64,000 nt of DNA, from positions 6,714,001 to 6,778,000 of the forward strand of contig JADLSH010000369.1 of the NCBI GenBank assembly GCA_016169945.1, given 5' to 3'. The notes under the pieces are model-generated. The model saw only the letters and a list, made by a program, of their open reading frames with translations. It was not told the origin of the DNA and made no database searches. Positions within the stretch are counted from its first letter, which is position 1; every line of letters starts with the position of its first letter. Shown here one piece after another: positions 53,481 through 63,985 of the stretch. Both the position numbers and the translations under genes were made by a program. Source of the DNA: Trachythela sp. YZ-2020 (lineage: Eukaryota; Cnidaria; Anthozoa; Malacalcyonacea; Clavulariidae).

Positions 53481-55097
53481 CTGAGTTCAGTTTTCACGAA
53501 ATCCAGATCAAAGTTTCCGCCAGTCAAGAATGTTAATCATCAGTTGCGGCAAGAGTGCGTTAGATAACGAATGCCGTGGATGATAATTTTTATGTACTTA
53601 TCCTTAATCAAGTGTTTTCGGATACTGTAATAGTCAGTGTTGAAACAATTGTAGACAAAAATTTTACAATCTCAAATCGGCATCTGTAATCACCACTTAT
53701 AAGGGTGGATTACATAACGAATGCTTGACAAGAGGTGTTGAGAAGCATATGTTAATCTTGCATGGTGGGCAGATGTGTTTGCATGATAATTCAATGCTTA
53801 GGAGTTAGGACTCTGCGTCAATCATTCTTGGGTATATTTCGCGCGGCCAAGTAATTATAACATTACGTCATCAAAAGCTTAGTTCGTTAAATTTTAGTTA
53901 AAGTTAGGTTAAGTCGTAAAACAAAGTTCATAATGTACAGTTTGAAAGTTTTGCTATACGATTATGATAATTTAAGTTATGAACATTTTTAAATATCGAT
54001 CGACTGAGCATAAAACCGACTCGACAAGTGCGACAACGCTTTAAATAAACAGGGATAGAGAGCTGGTACGAGGGTTCAACAGTACACCACCTTAACGCTG
54101 ATTGGTCAGTTTTGGATCAGTCCACCCTACCTTCACGTGTACGAAGAACCCTCGAACCGATCGTACAAAAAGTGGAGCCCAGCTCGGTGCAAGTCAGTGG
54201 ACGTTAGATAGATAGTATACGCAGAGTAACCGAGTAGAGTAACCAGTAGTGGATGCAGAGTAACCGAGCAGAGTGAAAGTTGAAGCTCACAACAGACAGA
54301 ACAACTGAAGAACGACTAAAGAAGACGAAGAAGAGAACTTTAATAAACAATTTAGAACATTTTACAATAGACTGAGTTATGTAACGATTCCGAACCTCGC
54401 GTAAATGAAATTACTCGTAACACATATATTATTCTGGTGAATGATGTAGAGAAGAAGTCAGTATTAAACTTTCCATACACTTTACATTTGTATCCAACAA
54501 GTAGCCTTAGCTTCATTCAGCACCAACCTGATATTAGTGGCATATCTGACTAGTTGAAAACGGCTGTCGTATGTGACAAAAAAACACAAATAAACAATAT
54601 AATAAAGTGAATGAATTCAGAAATGAGCAAAAACAACAACAACAAAAATGTAAACATAATGAAAAATACAGATTTACTAGAAACAAAAAAACAAAAGTTT
54701 GAAATTTGTTGTTAGATTCGCAATGAAAAATACAGATTTACTCACACATTCAGTGGGAACGGAAAATGCAGGAAAACAAACCAGGTCTACATTAAATATA
54801 TAAAGTTTAGGCTTTTTTCTTTCTTGTCCTTTATAAAATGAACAGAAACAGGATCTGAAAATCGCGCCGGAAAACGTCACTCCCCGCCATCAAAAAGGAT
54901 TGACCGCGCGCGTAGGGGACTGAAAATGACGCACCAGAATTCCTTCAATTTCCGCCATGTTTGGCTTCACTTTTGGATTACGTCGTAGTTAGAAGTCAGC
55001 CTTCCATGTATTATTATAGTTCACTGGTCCGTGTTTCGTAGTATGCCGATATTAGCGTGCTAGTCCAGTTTGGTAATGATGTTGTATTCTTTTGTAG
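53481..55097. other. Intron 1 of transporter copy B, distal part; LTR-like stretch
   Basis: The sequence at about 54050-54425 is compositionally distinct. It has GGTTCGAGGGTT-type words, GAGTAACCGAG repeats and AATAAA, and it ends in CTCGTAACA. It could be a solo LTR, but no matching start or target duplication was found. Otherwise nothing. Confidence 0.3.
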
Positions 55098-55277
55098 GTA
55101 ACAACAGCCAATGGTGATCGAGCATTGACATTACTAATTGCAGTAATTGCGACCATTATATCAGTCTTTACAGTTCCTGTTATGACCACATGGTTGATAC
55201 CAGCATTTCAGACTGCCAGTGTCAGTTTTCTTACCATATTGCCTGGAGTGGTTTTGTTTATTCTTTCACCTTTGATT
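55098..55277 (+). CDS. SLC10/SBF-like transporter, copy B, middle exon
   Basis: A 180-bp phase-0 exon after CTTTTGTAG and before GTAAGT. It encodes VTTANGDRALTLL and two further helices. It differs from the copy A exon at about two residues (T for A, S for L). The near identity and conserved splice sites argue that both copies are, or were until recently, functional. Confidence 0.8.
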
Positions 55278-55519
55278 GTAAGTATCAATATTGTTTGCTT
55301 ATTCAGAGAAAAGAGGAGTTGCACGGTCACGTGACAAATTCTATGTATTCAAAATTTATTTCACCATTATTATTATTATAAAAATGAGTATTCCCCGTAG
55401 GGTTTTTCAATACTTATTTACAATAAAAGATTAACTATTTAATACTATTTACAAGATATGGAGTAGTAAGAAAGCTAAGATATATAACTAGTTTATAAAA
55501 TGAGATATTAAGATTTTGT

Positions 55520-55747
55520 TCACCTTTCAAAGTATTGATTTAACATGCTACGCTTTAATTTTGTTTTAAATGTTATTAACGGAAGTTTTTTCAATTCTTT
55601 ATCTAAACTATTCCATAACTTCACAGCTCTATATCTGAAACTTCTCTGTCCTGTTGTGGTTGAGCATAAGGGGATGTGTAGTGAGTTATTGTTTCTTGTC
55701 ACACGATCGTTTAATTCCATTCGTTTGTTTATGATACTATATATCAT
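55520..55747 (-). pseudogene. LINE C-terminal fragment
   Basis: 75 residues with the NDRVTRNNNSLHIPL...GQRSFRYRAVKLWNSL segment that closes the ORF2 of CR1/L2-like LINEs. Nothing else of the element is in frame nearby. A MITE begins 60 bases to the right. It lies in intron 2 of transporter copy B. Confidence 0.7.
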
Positions 55748-55806
55748 TGCTTTTAAAAGCTAACCTGAGTTTTTCGCGTTAGGTTTGGAAAAGAAACGCA
55801 GTTTTT

Positions 55807-55982
55807 AAGCCCGTTTTCCACTAGGCGAATTTGTTCGCGCGACGCGAAGCGAAAAACAAATTTCGGCAACGTGATTGGTTAGTGAAAAAGTTCGCTGCGA
55901 AAATCTTTTTCGCTGACCAATCACATTGCCGAAATGATTTTCGCTTCGCGCGAACAAGTTCGCCTGGTAGAGAACAGGCTTT
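55807..55982. mobile_element. MITE with long GC-rich terminal inverted repeats
   Basis: The left arm (AAGCCCGTTTTCCACTAGGCGAA...TTCGCGCG...CGAAGCGAAAA) is mirrored by the right arm ending TTCGCCTGGTAGAGAACAGGCTT. Flanking TTTAA occurs on both sides, so the target duplication could be TAA or TTAA. Confidence 0.65.
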
Positions 55983-57459
55983 AACGGAATTTGAAAATAA
56001 TGCTCACGTATTATTCAAATCGCAACGGGATAATTGCATCGACTTGAAATTCGTTATGAATACTTGTTATAAAGACATACAAAATATGTTAAAAACTGTA
56101 GGGCCCTCATTGATACCAGTGATACATCACTGAAGAGGTTACCCTACGGAAATAAATGTGATTTGATTTTGATTTGAAACAGCCAGCTTTAATGCGCTCC
56201 AAAACAATTGTTTTTGCCGGCCTAATATGGCAGCCGCCGGTCTAAACTGAAAGTTGTGTTCTGGACGAAATTGTGGACTTTAATTTGGTTTAATTGTGAA
56301 CAAAATGTATATTTAACAAGAGTTGAGGAACTTACATTGTTGAGTGAAGTTTTCAAATCATTAGTGATGTATATATTAATGTGATGGAAAGCAGCGAAGT
56401 CTTTAGCAGTGGACAGTTCGCCGAAGTACTTAATATAGTAGTCTCAAACATTTGCTTGTGTATTATTAATAAGTAATAGGGTGGTTTCTCGTGCAATTTG
56501 GATAAAACAAGCACTCGTGAGTTTTTCAAAGACTTAAAAAAGACTTTTGATCAGGATGGATTTAATACTGGGGAGGGGGTGCAGGAGGGGTGCCAATTTC
56601 CATATCAAATCCAAATTTTGGATTTGACAGGGCATTTATATCAAACAAGGACTTGAGTCTTAATTGACACTGTTTGAGGCGTTAGTGTGACCAAGCAGTC
56701 GTGCATGGTATCAGCCAAGCTCGCTCTACAATCTAGAGTCTTATTAATATGCCTAATATGGCAGTAGGACGTGTAGTGTGTTTGTATGTTTTTGCCAATT
56801 AACATTGCGAAGTGGGATTCAGAGTCTTGGGAAATGTTTTACTTGTTTTGCTGTACCTCAGGATCATATTTTTGGAAGCTGTGGTGGTATTTCTGTGCTA
56901 GAAATTGTGAGGTTACTTCCCGCCCTCAGTGGCGAAAAGGAAATCTGTTTGACACCGTTCGCCGTGGGTTTGCTCTGCCTCGGCCGCCAAAATGGGGTTC
57001 AAATCGATGGAGGGGCTTTCGTTTGGACTGAGGTGTTTAGGACTCATGTATTTGAGAATTGGGATGGCTTGACCACAGAAGAAAGATATATACAGAAGGG
57101 CCACTCAGTGGTGCAACGTGTCCTCGGTTTTTTATGCAAAAATATGCAGTTTACTGGCCAGGAAAATGGCGGATCAGCCAGTTCAGCGTGCTTATTGGCC
57201 AGAAAAAGCAATTGACTGGCCAGAGAAATGGCGGCCAACATGCGTAATGCGATATGCGCGACCCCAAAAAATTCAAAGGTTCCCAAGAGAGTGAACCCTC
57301 TATATAATATTTACTCTATGGCTTGACTTTACGAAACTTGCAAGAATTGATGAGGTTATATTGTGGTCGTGAAATGATAATTCGCTTCAGTGATGATGAA
57401 GAAATTTACATAAAAACACTTATGAATGATAAGGTCGGTGATTATAAACAAATACCTTT
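55983..57459. other. Intronic non-coding DNA; dispersed repeat at 56577-56640
   Basis: A LINE-like tail (TGATTTGATTTTGATTT) ends near 56176. The block at 56577-56640 repeats 33139-33196. Several overlapping short frames at 56778-57290 show no recognisable family. Confidence 0.4.
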
Positions 57460-57906
57460 GTGTTCCCTAGAAAGTGGAAATACTTAACAGCGACCAAAAA
57501 GCTTAAAAGATCAAAGCTTTCAGCTCTTTATTATTCAAACTCCGTAGCAACAAATATAATAATCCTGCAAGACGGTGACGTTGAAGTCAATCCTGGGCCT
57601 AATGGTCTGGACTCTATCGGTAAAAATGAAAATTGCCCAAGGAAGCGTCCTACAAACAGTACCATTCAATCTATCGTCACACAACGCTATAACATTTGTT
57701 TTAATAATCAGTATCAGTATCGTAACCTTGGTAACCTGACCTTTATCCCGTGTTTGAATGAAAATAGACCCACGGCGTTAACATCTCTATGTCTTTTAAA
57801 TGCACAGTCTTTGAGGAATAAATCCGCAGCCCTATATGATTACTTCTGCGATTGTAAAGCGGATTTGAACTTGAACGATGACGCTATACGAGCGTAACTT
57901 TGTCCT
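57460..57906 (+). pseudogene. CR1/L2-like LINE, N-terminal part with 2A-like motif and start of endonuclease
   Basis: The open frame 57460-57897 (no ATG at its start) contains DGDVEVNPGP at 57571-57600, which fits the 2A ribosome-skipping consensus D-x-E-x-N-P-G-P. It is followed about 50 residues later by LCLLNAQSLRNKS, the N-terminal motif of APE-type endonucleases in non-LTR elements. A stop at 57895 precedes the MITE insertion. Known LINEs in sea urchins and other invertebrates carry 2A sequences at this position (literature knowledge). Confidence 0.7.
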
Positions 57907-58153
57907 CCTGGGGCCGGTTGTTCAAAGCCCGATTAGCGCTAACCCTGGGTTAAATTTTAACCTGCTCTTTTTGTTTATGTATTTCTGCATTATCGTTCGT
58001 TTCAAAACTTTAGAATATAAAACCTCTATTGAACCAGAAAAGATTTCTGGAAAAACATATTCAACTTGATTGATGAGCTGTTGGAAAATTTAATTTGTAG
58101 ATTTGCGTTAACCCAGGGTTAGGCTAACCGTCTTTTGAACAACCGGCCCCTGG
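57907..58153. mobile_element. MITE with CCTGG target duplication, copy 2
   Basis: CCTGG at 57907-57911 and 58149-58153 flanks a 237-bp element that begins GGCCGGTTGTTCAAAG and ends CTTTTGAACAACCGGCC. A second inverted pair (GCTAACCCTGGGTTAA and TTAACCCAGGGTTAG) lies inside. Joining the flanks with one CCTGG keeps a plausible LINE endonuclease frame (C-P-P-G-Y-R), so the empty site can be inferred. Confidence 0.85.
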
Positions 58154-58954
58154 ATATCGCTTAGTTGACCAGCCACGTATAAGTAGACAGGGGGGTGGGA
58201 CGGCTTTGCTGTACCGTGATTCTCTGACTGTCACTAAAGTTGATTGAGGTGAAAAAGAATCATTTGAGTATTCTGAGTGGATTGTCCAATTTACATCATC
58301 GCAGAATATGCGGATTATTGTTCTCTACCGAACACCATACTCTGAAAAGCACAGGGTCACCATCAGTACCTTTTTCTCTGAATTTTCGAACTATTTGGAG
58401 ACTGTGGTAATGTCAAAAGAACCGCTACTTGTATTGGGAGATTTTAACATCCACGTTGATGTTGCCAATGACCCTGACTCTATCAAGTTTTTGGATTTGT
58501 TAGAATCGGTTGGTCTCCAACAACACGTCAAACACCCCACCCATGTAGATGGTCACACTTTAGATTTGATCATTACTCGGCAAACTAATAGAATAATACC
58601 AGTGAAACCAAGGACGGACCAATTCTTATCTGATCATTCATCAATTCTGTGCTCCCATCAATTTGAGAAGTCCTGTATTACTTCAAAGACTGTGACATAC
58701 AGAAAATGGAAATCGGTCAACATTGAAAATTTGAACAGTGAATTGAAGGAGTCAGAACTGTGCAAAAATCTGGTTGCTGGCCAATCTGGTTGCTTGCTAT
58801 CAAAAAACATTAAAAGCGGCGCAGACATGCTCTATCCAAGACATGCTCCTCTGAAGACTGTTTTTGCCAGACCACGTGTTCCCTGGTTTAATGATAAGAT
58901 TAGAGAAGCAAAACGTCATAGGAGAAAAGCTAAGCAAAATTTTGAAATTTGGAG
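58154..58954 (+). pseudogene. LINE APE-type endonuclease domain
   Basis: The open frame 58308-58961 carries IIVLYRTPYS, then LLVLGDFNIHVD with the catalytic aspartate and asparagine, then LDLIITR and the SDHSSILC (SDH) motif. The region just upstream (58154-58307) is coding-like but out of frame in places, with stops near 58190 and 58250. After about 58945 the frame leaves LINE sequence at an insertion. Confidence 0.75.
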
Positions 58955-59733
58955 TCCCTGAAATGCTATTTCTTGCGTTTTGGGTGGCGATTTGACGAAA
59001 TTCTGAGAATTATAAAACATCGTATAAAATAAAAATGCGCAAGAAACAACACATTCAGGAGTTTGAATAAATATATAATTCATAGAGGACTTAGCTTTTT
59101 TTCTTAAACAATTAAAGAAAAGTAGCCGGCGAACATTCATGAAGTAGACGGTGAACTTACCAATGATCGTAAGCCAAATCACTTCACATTTCACAATTAA
59201 CAATTTACATCCTTTGAGATATTACAGACTGGACAGTAATGCTTGTAGTTGTAGGTAGGCTGGTGAATTTTTAATCCTCGTATAAGTCGTATCGGAAATC
59301 ACTAATATTTATCGGATAAGTTTTATCAGATAAACGACAATGTATCAATCATTAAAAATCTCAAACTATTTTTCTCTCGTTGGCTCAATGGATCTGACAA
59401 AATTCCAATTCGGACTAGCGCTTTTGTGTGCGCTTTTGTGTGCGCACACAAACGCGCACGCGATACGTTTGTGTGCGCTTTTGTGTGCGCTTTTGTGTGC
59501 GCTTTTGTGTGCGCTTTTGTGTGCGCTTTTGTGTGCGCTTTTGTGTGCGCTTTTGTGTGCGCTTTTGTGTGCGCTTTTGTGTGCGCTTTTGTGTGCGCTT
59601 TTGTGTGCGCTTTTGTGTGCGCTTTTGTGTGATTTGTGCAATTTCGGCGCCCCATTTATGTTTTGGCGTCCCCTAAAAAAGGCTGGGGCGCCATGGTCCG
59701 CCGGCTCCCCCTGCCAGCACGCCGCTGCCGACG
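58955..59733. other. Insertion of about 780 bp inside the LINE, containing a minisatellite
   Basis: LINE coding similarity stops at about 58945 and resumes at about 59731 (RRDFYANFIEEN). The inserted DNA has no recognisable protein. Exact ends and target duplication could not be set. Confidence 0.5.
59419..59631 (+). repeat. 12-bp minisatellite, unit CGCTTTTGTGTG
   Basis: Thirteen perfect tandem units occupy 59476-59631. Two further units lie at 59419-59442, separated by a 33-base stretch with partly inverted sequence (CGCACACAAACGCGC). As 12 is divisible by three, all frames stay open. The long repetitive frames here (for example ALLC or KAHT repeats) are artefacts. Confidence 0.95.
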
Positions 59734-60785
59734 GGATTTTTATGCCAACTTTATCGAAGAGAACAGACACAACCAGGGAAAGTTATTCAAAATTTGCAAA
59801 CAGCTATTTAATCGTTCTAATGTTCCGACGTTTCCACCCAATGTTGATAATATATAATTTGCTAATGGTATCGGTAACTACTTTGTACAGAAGATAGCTA
59901 GAATTAGGCGAGCTCTGGATGACAGCTGCAGTAACGATTCTTATGTGCTTGGTCAAACTGAGCATGTGCAGACTCCTCCCTCGATAAACGAATTCAAGGA
60001 ACTGTCCACCTCCGACGTTGCGTCTCTGATAAAATCTTCTTCATTGAAGACGTGCCCGCTCGACCCAATGCCATCTATATTAGTGAGCCATTGTGATGCT
60101 CTGATTCCCATAATTACGCAAATCATTAACACATCGTTGCAATCGGGCAGTTTCTCTGAGGAGTGGAAAGAGGCACTGGTTTTACCATTGTTGAAGAAAT
60201 ATGGCCTGGACTTAATTTTTAAAAATTTTCGACCTGTAAGCAATTTGTTATTCGTGTCTAAGCTGATGGAAAGGGCGGTTTTTGATCAAATGCAAGCTCA
60301 TATGTCCATCAATAACCTTTATCCTAGTGCCCAGTCCTCCTATCGAAAACACCATAGTGTGGAAACTGCGCTGCTTAAATTCAAGAATGATCTTCTTCTC
60401 AATATGAACAAACAACATGTGACGTTGTTGGTCCTTTTGGATCTCAGTGCAGCGTTCGACACTGTGGATCATTCGATCATGCTCCAGAGGCTACAAACGA
60501 AACTTGGGGTATCTGGTACTGTGCGCGACTGGTTCTGTTCGTACTTGTCAGGACGATCCCAACGTGTGTCCATCAATGGTGCCTTGTCAGACAAATACGA
60601 TCTGGACTGTGGAGTTCCTCAGATTCTTGCTTGGGCCCACTTTTGTTCTCTATATACGTTAGCAAGTTGTTCGATATCATAGAGAGGCATTTGCCAACAG
60701 CACATTCTTATGCTGATGATTCACAACGCTATGTTTCATTCAGTCCAAAGGAGGACAATGGGCAGTCTGATGCTATCATTGCCAT
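59734..60785 (+). pseudogene. LINE reverse transcriptase, first half
   Basis: It starts with the linker before RT (FYANFIEENRHNQGKLF) and continues through FRPVSNLLFVSKLMERAV and LLVLLDLSAAFDTVDH. The SGRSQRVSINGA...CGVPQ segment is followed by a frameshift near 60625, so the usual G-S-x-L-G-P is out of frame. The catalytic YADDS is present at about 60708-60722 in the shifted frame. A second LINE, in the opposite direction, begins at about 60786. Confidence 0.75.
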
Positions 60786-62097
60786 AGATAGATAAATTTT
60801 ATTTTGACACGCTAACTACGCCAATTAAAAATATTGATTTCCACGAAGGGCGTGTGTTCTAAAGTTATTATAGAAATAATGTAACTGTTCCAATTGACAA
60901 AATTGACAATATAGACAACTAACAAAACATATAGTTAACTATTTACAATAACGGATTTATATATATATATAAGTATATTATTTAGCAACATGAGCAGCAA
61001 TTTTTCTTTCAAATAGAGACTGGGACCCAATCCCTCTGATTTCTTTATGGACTGAGTTCGATATTTTTGCTCCATCAAACATGAAACTCTTTTTCATGCT
61101 ATTTGTGCGAGGCTGTGGCAAAACGAGTGTTGTTTCATTGTTACGGAGATAGTAATGTGTATTCTCATTCTTGTAGCTAAAAAGGTCTGTTAGGCTTTTT
61201 AGCCCAGACTTATTTAAAATTTTGAACATTAATTTTGCCTTGGCTTTAGTTCTCTGTACTTTTAATGTCTCCCATCCTAACGAATTTAATGCAATTTGAG
61301 CATTAACTTCATTTCCCATGTCCATAATAATTCGAGCGCATCTATTTTGGAGCTTTTGTAATCGTTGTGATTGAGTTTCACCAAAAATGTCCCACACTAC
61401 ACAACAATAAGTAAAGTATGGTTGTACAATTGCATTAAATATTATAGAAACAAGTGTATCACGGTCAACAAATTCTTTTAGTTTTCTAATAACAGAAATG
61501 CCTGATGTGATTTTCTTACAGATACTCTCAGTGTTGCTTTTCCAAGATAGATGCTGATCAACTATTACTCCTAGTGTCTTATATTCCTGCACTTGTTTAA
61601 TTGGTTTGTTTTCAATCATTATGTTTAAATGTGAATCTGAGAGATCTTGTTCCAATAAGCATAAATTCAGTTTTAGCAATGTTTAGGCTCAGTTTGTTTG
61701 CGTTTAGCCACATTCTGAGGTTTTCCAAATCAGCCGTTCATTGCATTTTCAACATCATTTATTGATCCACCGGAAGCAGTTAGGTTTGTGTCATCTGCCA
61801 AAAGTCTTGGTTTTGTCCTATTTAGGCATTCAGATAAATCATTTATGTGTATTAGGAAAAATAAAGGACCTAAAATGGAGCCTTGAGGAACACCACATTT
61901 AACTTTGTGTTCAGACGACACCATTTACTTGGCATTTTTGGGTGCGATCAGTAAGATATGATCTCAACAACGAATGTGCCTTATCCTTAATACCATAAAT
62001 TCTCATCTTCTCAAGTAGAATTTGATGAACTACGGTGTCAAATGCTTTTTCAGATCTATAAAAACTACTAAGTTAAACATTTTTCTATCCATGTTAA
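60786..62097 (-). pseudogene. Second LINE (opposite strand) nested in the first, 5'-truncated
   Basis: On the minus strand the order is a weak KKAFDTV-type segment near 62050, then CGVPQGSILGPLFF and LLADDTN (altered Y/FADD motif) at 61730-61924. The open frame 61679-60978 follows with the thumb and C-terminal region (YKTLGVIVDQHLSW...YFTYCCVVWDI...LQNRCARII). The 3' tail reads ...AAAATTTATCTATCTATG and ends at 60786. Several frame breaks show decay. The insertion splits the RT of the plus-strand LINE right after its catalytic motif. Confidence 0.75.
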
Positions 62098-62887
62098 CGT
62101 GATGGAACAGTGTGTGGTATATATAAGGCAGTGGTTAGCAGAAGATAAGTTATTTATGAATGACGATAAGACTGAATTTATTCTTATCGGGACAAAACAG
62201 CAGCTGTCCAAGATTGATATTGGTAGCATAAAGATTGGCGATGTTGATATTGTTCCTGAGTCACCCATTAGGAATCTTGGGGCATGGTTTGAAAGCACGT
62301 TATCTATGGATAAACATACCACCAAAATTACTTCTACCGCGTTTTATTATTTGTACAACATCAAGCAGATTAGAAAATTCCTGTCAAGAGCTGACACTGA
62401 GACCCTTATTCACGCTTTCATATCTTGTCGCCTAGATTACTGTAACAGCCTATTATATGGACTGCCTGCTTACCAGCTGGCTAAATTACAACGAGTTCAA
62501 AATGCGGCTGCACGTCTTATCTTCGAAGAAACAAAATTCTGTCACATCACCCCGCTGTTGAATGCATTACACTGGCTTCCTATCAAATACCGTATTGAGT
62601 TCAAGGTCTTGCTTTTGACATATAAGGCCCTTCACGGCCAGGCGCCTGTGTATCTACAAGAGCTCTTAACAATAAAAAACAGCAAGCGATATAACTTGCG
62701 GACTAACAACAGCCTGATGTTGGACTCTCCATCGGCACGGTCCTATGCTACATTGGGTGATAGGGCTTTTGTATATGCAGCACCCAAGTTATGGAACGCT
62801 TTACCTGGTTCGCTGCGAATGAGCGCCTCCATTGATATATTTAAAAAGTCTCTGAAGACATTTTTATTTAAGAAAGCGTTCGTTTGA
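62098..62887 (+). pseudogene. LINE reverse transcriptase, second half and C-terminus
   Basis: The frame 62099-62887 resumes the plus-strand LINE with VVYIRQWLAEDKLFMNDDKTEFILIG. It continues with the palm/thumb region (LGAWFESTLSMD...SCRLDYCNSLLYGLP) and the typical LQRVQNAAARLI...LHWLPIKYRIEFK...LWNALPGSLR tail. This 262-codon stretch is open. The element is 5'-truncated or at least lacks an evident 5' UTR, and is broken in at least four places overall. Confidence 0.8.
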
Positions 62888-63096
62888 AGTTTAGACTATA
62901 GACCAAGTTTTTAGGAAAATAGGAATTAATAATTTTTATAATATGTATATAACGTTGTTCTTTTAACTTTTGTAATGCGCATTCGAAAATGTACTTCCAT
63001 TGATTTATGCGCAATTTTTTTTGTCATGGATTTTAAATTTTCTAGTCTTTTCTGTCTGAATTTCTGGACTACTTCATGATAAAACATAAACTGACA
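62888..63096. other. Intronic DNA after the LINE
   Basis: Short AT-rich spacer; probably includes the LINE 3' UTR. Nothing else seen. Confidence 0.4.
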
Positions 63097-63300
63097 ATTT
63101 GATATAGCCTCCTCCGCAGGCAACTCTTCGTAAACGCCAGAATTGTGCAATACTTGGCAAAAATTGCGCAATAGCTTGGGAGTCAAAACCAGCTCCAATT
63201 ATCCCTCACTATCCACTGTTTCTCCCTCATGCCTATGAAATTATTGCGTAATTCTGCCGTTTCCCACCAAGTTGCCTGCGGAGGAGGCTACTATTTGATA
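63097..63300. mobile_element. MITE next to the last exon of transporter copy B
   Basis: ATTTGATA at 63097-63104 and 63293-63300 flanks an element of about 188 bp. Its ends are TAGCCTCCTCCGCAGGCAACT and the mirrored AGTTGCCTGCGGAGGAGGCTA-type sequence (first 18 bases shared). An 8-bp duplication fits hAT-like MITEs. Its right edge is only about 19 bases from the exon's AG. Confidence 0.75.
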
Positions 63301-63319
63301 TAATATTAATATTTTTCAG

Positions 63320-63985
63320 GTTGGACGACTTTTAAGATTCATTGGATTGGTGAAAAAGGTTGTTGTCAAACTAAATACATTTCTGAAGTTCGTCACTTCT
63401 GGGGCTCTTCTTGTTATGTTTTGGGTGAAAATTAGTCAAGCAACAGCGAAAGGAGACCTTCAAAAATTTTCACCTTGGATGATTTTGGCTGTAACAGCTC
63501 TTGGTACAGCTGTGATTACGTCATTTCTCGTTATTACCTTCATATTTGCTTCTCTACTACGGCTACCTAAGAAATCAATCCTGGCTGTTACAGTGCTTTC
63601 ATCAGCAAGACATTCAAGTATAACTATTGCTGTTATTGAGAATTTACCAGATAGTGTTGGGGACAAAGATCTTATGTTTTTCCCCATAATATTTGTCTAT
63701 TTAGCTATGGTTGTTATTATCAATAGTTTTGGTGCATTTATGACAATCGACGAAGAGAAAACTGACATTGAACAAGGACAAGGGATAGATATGCTTGAAG
63801 ACAAGGATTTAAATAATAATCAAGTTAATGAAATCACCAAAGGAAATCATGACATTGTGCTGTTGTTGGAGCCTTTGGAGTCAAAGTTAGTTAATAGTGC
63901 GCACAAACTGACTTTAGTTGACTCAAATGCCTACACCAAAGACTGCATTACGTTTCCAACCGTACAGTGGCATACGGCTCTTTAA
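63320..63985 (+). CDS. SLC10/SBF-like transporter, copy B, last exon
   Basis: This exon follows ATTTTTCAG at 63311-63319 and runs in phase to TAA at 63983-63985 (221 codons). The membrane part is nearly identical to copy A (SARHSSITIAVI against SARHSSIAIAVI). The cytosolic tail is about 21 residues longer and diverged, with an added N-N-N-Q-V-N-E-I segment, but it converges again at P-T-V-Q-W-H/Y-T-A. The full protein would be about 430 residues against about 409 for copy A. A possible branch site TATTAAT lies 15-20 bases before the acceptor. Confidence 0.75.
   Translation, partial: VGRLLRFIGLVKKVVVKLNTFLKFVTSGALLVMFWVKISQATAKGDLQKFSPWMILAVTALGTAVITSFLVITFIFASLLRLPKKSILAVTVLSSARHSSITIAVIENLPDSVGDKDLMFFPIIFVYLAMVVIINSFGAFMTIDEEKTDIEQGQGIDMLEDKDLNNNQVNEITKGNHDIVLLLEPLESKLVNSAHKLTLVDSNAYTKDCITFPTVQWHTAL

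Noticed and set aside
54050..54425. Solo LTR of a Gypsy-like element
   Set aside because: The region has an LTR-like end and AATAAA, but no TG start, no second copy and no target duplication could be found.
56778..57290. 145-codon and overlapping frames upstream of the LINE
   Set aside because: Several overlapping frames on both strands with no homology; composition (GGCCAG words) rather than coding explains their openness.
59326..59897. Long open frames encoding repeats such as KAHT, ALLC or VCAF
   Set aside because: They are the six readings of a 12-bp minisatellite and have no start context, homology or conservation signal beyond the repeat.
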